The notes below the pieces were generated by a model, which did no database searches, was not told the DNA's origin, and saw only the letters and a program-made list of their open reading frames with translations. From positions 1 to 39,012 of the IMG/VR virus record IMGVR_UViG_3300025652_000187: 39,012 nt of DNA. One strand, 5' to 3'. Shown in pieces: positions 6,283 through 12,395 of this stretch. The DNA is from a virus. The position numbers and the translations under genes are program-made. Within the stretch, counting starts at the first letter, position 1; each line of letters begins with the position of its first letter.

Positions 6283-8286
6283 ATGAATTTTATAAACCTT
6301 AAAGAAGCAGTACAGTCTCAGTTTGACACAATGGTAGGAAATGAACTATTCTACATAAAAACTGATAAAGACGTTATTTGGAACCTGTACCTAGACAGCT
6401 TTCCAGAAGGGACTAACAATATTTACAGAGAGAGGCGGGAATTCGACTGTAACTGTTGTAAGCAGTTTATACGTAGCTGTGGAAACGTGGTATCTATTGT
6501 TAATGGTGAGTTAGTTTCTATCTGGGACATAGACGTAGGTGGCCACTTTCAAGTAGTTGCTAACGCTCTATCTACCTTTGTTAAAGAACAAGCCATAGAC
6601 AATATTTATCGCAGTGATACTAGAGTACTAGGAACAGACCGAAGCCATCAACAAACAGATGACGGGGTTATCAAGTGGGATCACTTCTATTATAAATTAC
6701 CAAGCAAGTTCGTTAGTACTGAGGTTGGGTCTTTTAAAGGCATTGCTACCGCAAACAAAGAGATTCTTCAACGTAGTTTAGAGGAGATCTCAACAGAATC
6801 TATTGAAATCGTGTTAGAGTTAATTGCACAAAACTCCCTATATCGTGGCGAAGAACATAAAAAGACCGTCCAAGCCTTGAAAAAAGCTAAGAAAGGGTGT
6901 GAGTCAAAATCAGGCAAAGACAAAGATCTGTACTTGTGGTATACTTCTGCTAACTTGAAAGAGGCTGGACGATTTAAGAACACCGTGATAGGGACTCTTC
7001 TGGTAGATATATCTTCAGGTGTTGAGTTAGAAGCTGCTGTTAGAATGTTTGAATCTAAGGTTGCTCCTCAGAACTATAAACGCTCTAGTGCACTGATTAC
7101 TCAAGGAATGATTAAGAAAGCAGAGCAAAAGGTAGCTGAACTTGGTATCGAAGATGCTTTATACCGTCGTTATGCAGTGACTGAGGACGTTACAATTAAT
7201 AACGTATTGTTCGCAGACAGGTCAGCTAAGAAAGCCATGGGAGTATTCGACCAACTAGGGGAGACTGTCAAGGACAGTAAACCAAACCTAGATAAAATAG
7301 AAGAAGTTGGTATCAAAGATTTCATTCACAACATACTACCCAAGGCTAACACTCTTGAGTTAATGGTTGAGAACTCTCATATTAATAACTTTACGAGCTT
7401 GATTTCACCAATAAACAAAGACGCTAAACCTATCCTAAAATGGGGCAACAACTTCTCTTGGTCTTATAACGGCGAAGTCGCAGACTCAATGAAAGAACGA
7501 GTTAAGAAGGCTGGGGGTAATGTGGACGGTGTTTTGCGGTTCTCAATCCAGTGGAATGATGGTGACAACAACCAAAATGATTTTGATGCCCACTGTATTG
7601 AACCAAAAGGAAACCTAATTAGTTTTAATAATAAAGGTCGAAGGCAAGCCTCTTCAGGTATGCTAGACGTAGATGTCGTAAGCCCAAAAGGAAACGTAGC
7701 TGTTGAGAATATCATCTACACAGATAAAAACAAAATGCCTAATGGTGATTATGAGTTCTTGGTTCACAATTTCTCCCATAATGGTGGTATGACTGGATTT
7801 ACGGCTGAAATTGAGTACGAAGGAAAAGTATACTCTTACACTTATGATAGGAACCTAAAAAACAGGGAAAGAGTTTCAGTTGCTAAAATCAACTTTAGTA
7901 AAGAGAGAGGTATGAGGTTTATTAGTTCACTCCCGTCAACAGAATCCACTAAGGAGGTTTGGGGCATTAGTACCAATAAGTGGCAAAAGGTGTCTATGTT
8001 AATGAATTCCCCTAATCACTGGGATGGTAATGAAACTGGGAATAAGCACTGGTTCTTTATACTCCAAGGTTGTGTTAATCCAGACAAGGCTAGAGGGTTT
8101 TATAACGAGTTTTTAACTAACGATCTACTGGAGCATCGTAAAGTGTTCGAGGTACTGGGATCTAAGCTTAAGGTAGGGGAATCAAACAACCAATTAAGCG
8201 GGTTAGGGTTTTCTTCCACACAGAACAACCACGTACTTTGCAAGGTTAGTGGTAATTTTAATCGAGTAATAAAAATCAACTTTTAA
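6283..8286 (+). CDS. Large conserved phage protein with YfaP/DUF2135-like domain (667 aa)
   Basis: The ATG at 6283 follows AGAGGAG with good spacing; the in-frame start at 6241 has no SD. The N-terminal part has a CNCC cluster near residue 57. The middle is helical and lysine-rich. From about residue 410, RFSIQWNDGDNNQNDFDAHC, then an EPKGNLISFNNK stretch, LDVDVVSPKG and ENIIYTD, resembles the YfaP/DUF2135 beta-sandwich (D-x-D plus P-x-G pattern), possibly metal-binding. From memory, proteins of this kind occur in many large phages next to a partner like the one at 8301. The role is unknown; virion or host-takeover functions are both possible. With its neighbour it sits between copies of the ligase tail. 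Confidence 0.75.
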   Translation: MNFINLKEAVQSQFDTMVGNELFYIKTDKDVIWNLYLDSFPEGTNNIYRERREFDCNCCKQFIRSCGNVVSIVNGELVSIWDIDVGGHFQVVANALSTFVKEQAIDNIYRSDTRVLGTDRSHQQTDDGVIKWDHFYYKLPSKFVSTEVGSFKGIATANKEILQRSLEEISTESIEIVLELIAQNSLYRGEEHKKTVQALKKAKKGCESKSGKDKDLYLWYTSANLKEAGRFKNTVIGTLLVDISSGVELEAAVRMFESKVAPQNYKRSSALITQGMIKKAEQKVAELGIEDALYRRYAVTEDVTINNVLFADRSAKKAMGVFDQLGETVKDSKPNLDKIEEVGIKDFIHNILPKANTLELMVENSHINNFTSLISPINKDAKPILKWGNNFSWSYNGEVADSMKERVKKAGGNVDGVLRFSIQWNDGDNNQNDFDAHCIEPKGNLISFNNKGRRQASSGMLDVDVVSPKGNVAVENIIYTDKNKMPNGDYEFLVHNFSHNGGMTGFTAEIEYEGKVYSYTYDRNLKNRERVSVAKINFSKERGMRFISSLPSTESTKEVWGISTNKWQKVSMLMNSPNHWDGNETGNKHWFFILQGCVNPDKARGFYNEFLTNDLLEHRKVFEVLGSKLKVGESNNQLSGLGFSSTQNNHVLCKVSGNFNRVIKINF

Positions 8287-8300
8287 CTAGGAGAATAATA

Positions 8301-8699
8301 ATGAATATGTTTGAATATGCAACAAAGAATAAGGTACGTTTCACTTTAGTTGAGGGATCAGCAGGATTATCTGTTGAAGACCTTTGGGACTTGAAACTAA
8401 CCTCAGGTCGAGTATCCCTAAACGGGTTAGCTAAAGCGATAAATAAGAAGCTTAAAGAAGATACTGAAGAGAGTTTTGTCGTTAAACAAACTGCCACCAA
8501 TACCTTAACTAAACTTAAGTTTGATATTGTTAAGTACATAATAGATATACGACTAGCTGAGCAAGAAGCTAGTAAAAAAGCTGTTGAGACTAAAGCCTAC
8601 AAAGAGAAACTAATGGGTATCTTGGCCTCTAAGAAAGACGAAGCCCTTGAAGGTAAGTCAGTTGAAGAGTTAGAAGCCCTTCTTTCAAGCGTTGGTTAA
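8301..8699 (+). CDS. Conserved phage protein, partner of the 667-aa protein (132 aa)
   Basis: It has a good SD (CTAGGAG) 14 nt after the previous gene. The N-terminal motif KVRFTLVEGSAGLSVEDLWD is one I associate with a family of small phage and prophage proteins (V-R-F then S-V-E-D-L-W-D-L). The C-terminal half is a charged helix ending in DEALEGKSVEELEALLSSVG. No enzyme motif is visible. It is co-transcribed with the 667-aa gene and belongs to the same inserted unit. Function unknown. Confidence 0.75.
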   Translation: MNMFEYATKNKVRFTLVEGSAGLSVEDLWDLKLTSGRVSLNGLAKAINKKLKEDTEESFVVKQTATNTLTKLKFDIVKYIIDIRLAEQEASKKAVETKAYKEKLMGILASKKDEALEGKSVEELEALLSSVG

Positions 8700-8712
8700 T
8701 ACAGTTAGAAAA

Positions 8713-8742
8713 TGTGATAGTTTTGGAAACCCATTAGAATAG
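8713..8742 (+). repeat. Direct repeat, copy 2: relic of a ligase 3' end
   Basis: This is an exact 30-base copy of 6170-6199. It is untranslated: the upstream gene stops at 8699 and no start codon opens this frame. The preceding GTT AGA AAA encodes VRK synonymously with GTG AGG AAG in the intact ligase. It marks the right edge of the inserted two-gene segment. Confidence 0.85.
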
Positions 8743-8751
8743 GAGAACATT

Positions 8752-8928
8752 GTGGATAATCTCAAAAGTACGGTCAGCAATAAAGACACCCATGGAAAGG
8801 TTAGCCCATTCCCGTTTACAAACCTTAAGAAGTTATTACATGGGGTTCGTAAAGGAGAGTTATTAATTATTGCCAGTGGTAGCGGTGGTAGGAGCACATT
8901 TGGCACTGAACCACTCGAAACCAAATAG
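8752..8928 (+). CDS. Truncated P-loop helicase fragment (58 aa), likely degenerate
   Basis: A GTG start at 8752 follows TAGGAGAA, whose TAG is the relic ligase stop. The frame FTNLKKLLHGVRKGELLIIA then GSGGRSTF strongly resembles the entry into the RecA core of DnaB/T7 gp4-type helicases, where GLRKGEL precedes the Walker A loop. Here the loop is one residue short and its lysine is arginine. The frame then ends after GTEPLETK. The intact replicative helicase is at 10752. It may be a decaying pseudogene or a short protein still made, since the SD is intact. Confidence 0.55.
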   Translation: MDNLKSTVSNKDTHGKVSPFPFTNLKKLLHGVRKGELLIIASGSGGRSTFGTEPLETK

Positions 8929-8943
8929 CCATAAGGAGACACT

Positions 8944-9285
8944 ATGAGAAGTATTACCGAGGTGAACCCAAGTTCTGAGGTATTGATAGATTTACTTGAA
9001 GAACTTAACTCATTAGAAGACGATACAAGGGTTGGTGTATGCTTCTCACTTGTGGACTACACATGGGGTAAGTCACTTAAAGTTAATCTAGGAACATTGT
9101 GGGACTCCGAAAACGATGAAAGGGAGCAACTAACTGACCGAGAATACGAGGAGGACGATTACGAGTGTTTAGTGAGTTATGTTAGAAGTGGGTTGTTAGA
9201 GTTATCAGCTCATTTGAACCAACTGGCTACTGTCTTAGTAGCTGTAGAAAGCAAACCGCCAGAGGAGAGTATATTATGCAAGTAA
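8944..9285 (+). CDS. Acidic hypothetical protein (113 aa)
   Basis: The SD ATAAGGAG is followed by ATG at 8944. The protein is acidic, with an EDDTRVGVCFSLVDYTWGKS segment, a cluster of Asp/Glu near residues 55-75, and a helical C-terminus (SYVRSGLLELSAHLNQLATV). No domain recognised. It overlaps the next small gene by 10 nt, so translation is coupled. It belongs to a run of tiny ORFs between ligase and the primase-helicase. Confidence 0.7.
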   Translation: MRSITEVNPSSEVLIDLLEELNSLEDDTRVGVCFSLVDYTWGKSLKVNLGTLWDSENDEREQLTDREYEEDDYECLVSYVRSGLLELSAHLNQLATVLVAVESKPPEESILCK

Positions 9286-9434
9286 ATTATGATTTAAACG
9301 ATATTGTAGATGCACTTGAGAATAATGAAGTGGACTCTAATGAGGTATGCTATGAACCGACTTTTAATGCACTAACTAAACTGATTAAGGCTGCCGATAA
9401 AGCCTCCGACATTATATACGGGAGTAATAAATGA
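9276..9434 (+). CDS. Small hypothetical protein (52 aa)
   Basis: AGAGGAG at 9261-9267 precedes the ATG at 9276. The product MQVNYDLNDIVDALENNEVD... is acidic and helical. Its C-terminal FNALTKLIKAADKASDIIYG is similar in pattern to NNVIKALTKAAELWG in the 75-aa protein at 23419-23646, which could mark a shared small family. It overlaps the genes on both sides (10 and 4 nt). Confidence 0.65.
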   Translation: MQVNYDLNDIVDALENNEVDSNEVCYEPTFNALTKLIKAADKASDIIYGSNK

Positions 9435-9592
9435 GAAACTGGGATAAACTTAAAGAAAAAACTAAACAATTAGAGGATTTGTTGCAGACTGATAGCGATC
9501 TTCTACCAACACTTGGTCAACAAGAGGAAGCAGAGGATCTACTAGAGGAGCTTAGGGAAATTGTAGAGGCCATTTTGGTTGGAGATAAGTGA
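9431..9592 (+). CDS. Small acidic helical protein (53 aa)
   Basis: The ATGA overlap with the previous stop (9431-9434) and a GGGAG SD just upstream support this start. The product is rich in Leu, Glu and Asp and can form a single amphipathic or coiled-coil helix (KLKEKTKQLEDLLQ, then AEDLLEELREIVEAILVG). No family recognised. Its stop overlaps the next ATG. Confidence 0.65.
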   Translation: MRNWDKLKEKTKQLEDLLQTDSDLLPTLGQQEEAEDLLEELREIVEAILVGDK

Positions 9593-9747
9593 TGAAGTTG
9601 TTGATTATTTTGCTGAGTTTACTCCTTTGCTCTTGCTCAGTTGTACAAGTAAGGGGCTCAGTTGGTGTATCTAGTTGCTGTAGCACTATGCACGTATTGA
9701 ACGTAAGGTCACAACAAACATATTACTATGGAAGTGGGTGTTTATGA
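9592..9747 (+). CDS. Small predicted lipoprotein (51 aa)
   Basis: The ATG at 9592 shares its A with the previous TGA. The N-terminus MKLLIILLSLLLCSC ends in a lipobox (L-C-S-C15), so the mature protein of about 37 residues is probably lipid-anchored. It holds three more cysteines (two adjacent near residue 29) and a YYYGSGC end. Phage lipoproteins of this size can act in superinfection exclusion or as o-spanins; a real o-spanin exists at 31983. The role is unassigned. It overlaps the next gene by 4 nt. Confidence 0.6.
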   Translation: MKLLIILLSLLLCSCSVVQVRGSVGVSSCCSTMHVLNVRSQQTYYYGSGCL

Positions 9748-9887
9748 GGGTACTAGTAGCTTGCGAATATTCAGGGCGTGTACGTGACGCTTTTACTAAA
9801 TTAGGGCATGATGCGGTTAGTTGCGATTTACTGCCGAGCGATTCACCTGGAGGTCAGCACTATCAAGGTGACGTTTCGATATTATAG
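9744..9887 (+). CDS. 5' part of a frameshifted DNA-methyltransferase-like gene (47 aa)
   Basis: The ATG at 9744 overlaps the previous TGA. MRVLVACEYSGRVRDAF is the N-terminal strand and SAM-loop-like start of a phage protein family related to cytosine methyltransferases. GHDAVSCDLLPSD follows, as expected. The frame then hits TAG at 9885-9887, while the family sequence continues in the frame one base back (D-I-I-D-D-G-F-D-L). One base seems lost in the T-run at 9874-9876. On its own this 47-residue piece would not be active. Confidence 0.6.
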   Translation: MRVLVACEYSGRVRDAFTKLGHDAVSCDLLPSDSPGGQHYQGDVSIL

Positions 9888-9904
9888 ATGATGGTTTTGA
9901 TTTA

Positions 9905-10465
9905 ATGATAGCCCATCCTCCATGTACATACCTAACGGGAGCGGCAGAGTGGGCCTTTGCCGACTGCCCATTGATAAATGGAGTACCTAGAAAAATACAG
10001 AAGGGTGTATTAATTGGTGAGAGTAGACGTAAAGCGAGAGCAGATGCGTTGGATTTTGTTAATCGACTATGGCGTGCGGATATTAAGAAAAAGTGTATTG
10101 AGAACCCTGTAGGCGTGATTACCAAATATTTACCTAATATGGGCAGGCCGCAGTATATACAGCCTTATTGGTTCGGAGAGGACGCTAGTAAAAAGACAGG
10201 GCTTTGGTTAGATGGCCTGCCAGAGATAACCAAAACAAACTGGATAGACGGTAGAATGGTTTGTTGTGGAGAAGTGGTAGAAGATAAATATGGATGTGCC
10301 AATTGCTGTGGTGAAAAGCGGGTTGTGTACAGGTGGGGGAATCAAACAGATTCGGGGCAAAATAATCTGCCTCCCAGTAATGACCGATGGAAACTAAGAT
10401 CGACAACTTACCAGGGTATAGCTAACGCGATGGCGGAACAGTGGGGTAGATTGCCCGTTCTATAA
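9905..10465 (+). CDS. 3' part of the frameshifted methyltransferase-like gene (186 aa)
   Basis: The frame is open from 9878 and continues the protein begun at 9744. The first ATG (9905) opens MIAHPPCTYLTGAAEW, where H-P-P-C-T matches the catalytic PPC motif of cytosine-5 methyltransferase-like proteins. A zinc-ribbon-like insertion CCGEVVEDKYGCANCCG lies near residues 118-134, and the family C-terminus (SNDRWKLRSTTYQGIANAMA) is present. No SD precedes 9905, so this piece may only be made if the frameshift is bypassed. Joined, the protein would be about 240 aa. It would modify DNA or be an inactive relative; the substrate is unknown. Confidence 0.65.
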   Translation: MIAHPPCTYLTGAAEWAFADCPLINGVPRKIQKGVLIGESRRKARADALDFVNRLWRADIKKKCIENPVGVITKYLPNMGRPQYIQPYWFGEDASKKTGLWLDGLPEITKTNWIDGRMVCCGEVVEDKYGCANCCGEKRVVYRWGNQTDSGQNNLPPSNDRWKLRSTTYQGIANAMAEQWGRLPVL

Positions 10466-10490
10466 CATATTGAGGAGGTGGCTTACAATT

Positions 10491-10748
10491 ATGCCAAGAC
10501 TAAGGTTTAAAAATATTTTCGATGCATTGACTGAAGATAAAGCAGAGGCTGTTGAGTTTAAATGTAAAGCAGATGTAAAGATAATGGTAAGACGACTACT
10601 ACTCTTGTTGAGGGCTCACATAACATCAGAGGAAATAACTACTTATGATGTTGCTAAACTGGCCCCAAGAGGTTTAATAGAGGAGCTTTATGCCGCCGAC
10701 TACGCTCTTCAACAAGAGATGGATAATAGAACTTCAAAACAGGGGTAA
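10491..10748 (+). CDS. Small protein with XRE-like N-terminus (85 aa)
   Basis: ATG at 10491 lies 11 nt after GAGGAGGT (10472-10479); a TTG at 10470 would put the SD inside the gene. The N-terminal FKNIFDALTEDKAEAVEFKC followed by a long leucine helix recalls small phage XRE-like proteins that begin with an F-D-A-I/L segment. The usual recognition helix is not evident, so DNA binding is uncertain. It stops three bases before the primase-helicase start and is probably co-translated with it. Confidence 0.6.
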   Translation: MPRLRFKNIFDALTEDKAEAVEFKCKADVKIMVRRLLLLLRAHITSEEITTYDVAKLAPRGLIEELYAADYALQQEMDNRTSKQG

Positions 10749-10751
10749 TTG

Positions 10752-12380
10752 ATGACGTATACCAAATGGGGCGTAAGTGAAGTGGATAATAACAATACAA
10801 GTAGAGAGTCAGTAGAAGATGTTAAGCAATATAAGAGCTTGATACCGGTAGGTAGAGGGGTTGAGAAGAAAGAGTACGAGGAAGCTGGGGTGGTGTCTGC
10901 TGTTGACCCAAGAGATGGTAAAACAGTAGTAGCGACTTACTTCCCATCATACAGTAAAGATGGCACATTGTCTGGGTTTATTAAACGAGATTGGACTAAG
11001 CAGAAAGACGAGAAGTTCCACTTCTCTGCTGTTGGTGTTGTTAGTGAAAAGAACCAATTATTTAATCAAAATAACGTTCCAAGGGGTGGAAAGCGACTGT
11101 ACATAGCAGAAGGCCATGAAGAAGCGTTGGCGATAAAGCGGGTACTCCTTGATGGTCTGAAAGGGACTAAATGGGCGGGTAAGATTATTCCAAGTGTTGT
11201 TGCACTCCCGCTGGGAACAGGGAACGCTGCTGCCTGTATTGCACATAATTTAGACTTTGTTCAGTCGTTCTCTGAGATAGTTCTAGCTTTTGATTCAGAT
11301 GAGGCAACAAAGATTGAGGCCAAGAAAGGAATAGTAAAAGGGAAGGAAGCCAAGGAGGAAGTTGCTAACCTCTTATTATCAAATAATATATTTACATTCA
11401 AGCATCCAGAGGAGTGTAAGGACTCCAGGGAAGCAGTTGTGAAAGGTTTATCTGGTGAGTTGTATAAGGTACTGTCTTTTGGATTAGAACCTTACAGTCC
11501 AGAAAACATAGTCAGTGGGGATGATGCAGACCTAGATAGTTTACTGGAACCATTGCGAGAAGGTCATTACATAAGCCGTTATCCAAAATTGTGTGAAAAG
11601 ATTCACGGATTTAGGACAGGCAATGAGTTGATAACTTATACAGCTTTCTCAGGGGTTGGTAAGAGTACACTCAACAGGGAGATAGCGTGGGAATTATGTG
11701 CTGACGGTTATAAGGTTGGGTTTATATTCCTGGAAGAACCGTTAAGAAAGACGCAACAAGCATTACTCTCTCTTGAGTTGGGGGTAAACCTGTCGGAATT
11801 CAGGCAGAATCCGCTAGCAATGGCAACTAGAGAGGCTATAGCAGAGGCTAAAGATAAAGTACTTTCAAACGGTAGAACGTTTTTCCTTGACCACTTTGGA
11901 AGCTTGAAGGTGTCTAAGCTGATGCAGCAGATAAAGTATCTCCACTTTATATGTGGCGCTGAGCACATATTTATTGATCATATATCTATGGTTGTTGCAG
12001 GGCTGGAGAGCAATAATGAGCGGAAGGACATAGATATGCTGTATGAAGAGTTGGCAGCTTTTATTACTGTGAACCCAGTTACCATACACGCTGTATGTCA
12101 CCTAAAACGTGTTGAAGATCAAGTACCAAAGGTTAAAGAAGGAGAAGAGCCTAAACCATACTGGCGTCAGGTTAAGAAAGAAATGCTGCGTGGTAGTAGC
12201 GGGATAGAGGCTATGAGCACATGCATAATTGCACTGGAGAATGAGGTATTACCAGACGAGACTAGGGGTAGAGTACGGACTAAGGTGCTTAAAGACAGGG
12301 AGTGGGGTATCTTGGGTATATGCGACACACTTAAACAAAGAGAGGATGGTAGGCTTCACGTAGATGAGGACACATTCTAA
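10752..12380 (+). CDS. T7 gp4-like primase-helicase lacking zinc domain (542 aa)
   Basis: This is the replicative helicase, with a TOPRIM primase fold fused to a RecA-type hexameric motor. TOPRIM: LYIAEGHEEALAIK (E120) and AFDSDE (D181, D183). Helicase: Walker A SGVGKST (K304), Walker B IFIDH (D409), later HAVCHLKR and a basic RVRTKVLKDR stretch. The N-terminal cysteine zinc domain that T7 gp4A uses to read priming sites is absent, so it resembles the short gp4B form. Priming may be altered or depend on another factor. ATG at 10752 is chosen over the TTG at 10749; AGGGGT lies upstream. DNA polymerase follows 15 nt later. Confidence 0.9.
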   Translation: MTYTKWGVSEVDNNNTSRESVEDVKQYKSLIPVGRGVEKKEYEEAGVVSAVDPRDGKTVVATYFPSYSKDGTLSGFIKRDWTKQKDEKFHFSAVGVVSEKNQLFNQNNVPRGGKRLYIAEGHEEALAIKRVLLDGLKGTKWAGKIIPSVVALPLGTGNAAACIAHNLDFVQSFSEIVLAFDSDEATKIEAKKGIVKGKEAKEEVANLLLSNNIFTFKHPEECKDSREAVVKGLSGELYKVLSFGLEPYSPENIVSGDDADLDSLLEPLREGHYISRYPKLCEKIHGFRTGNELITYTAFSGVGKSTLNREIAWELCADGYKVGFIFLEEPLRKTQQALLSLELGVNLSEFRQNPLAMATREAIAEAKDKVLSNGRTFFLDHFGSLKVSKLMQQIKYLHFICGAEHIFIDHISMVVAGLESNNERKDIDMLYEELAAFITVNPVTIHAVCHLKRVEDQVPKVKEGEEPKPYWRQVKKEMLRGSSGIEAMSTCIIALENEVLPDETRGRVRTKVLKDREWGILGICDTLKQREDGRLHVDEDTF

Positions 12381-12395
12381 CAATAGGAGGATACT

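Noticed and set aside
9744-10465. Programmed -1 frameshift joining the two methyltransferase pieces
   Set aside because: No X-XXY-YYZ slippery heptamer or clear downstream pseudoknot lies at 9870-9890; loss of one T is simpler.
10491-10748. Antitoxin of a toxin-antitoxin pair
   Set aside because: No toxin-like neighbour and no clear recognition helix; resemblance is limited to a short N-terminal segment.
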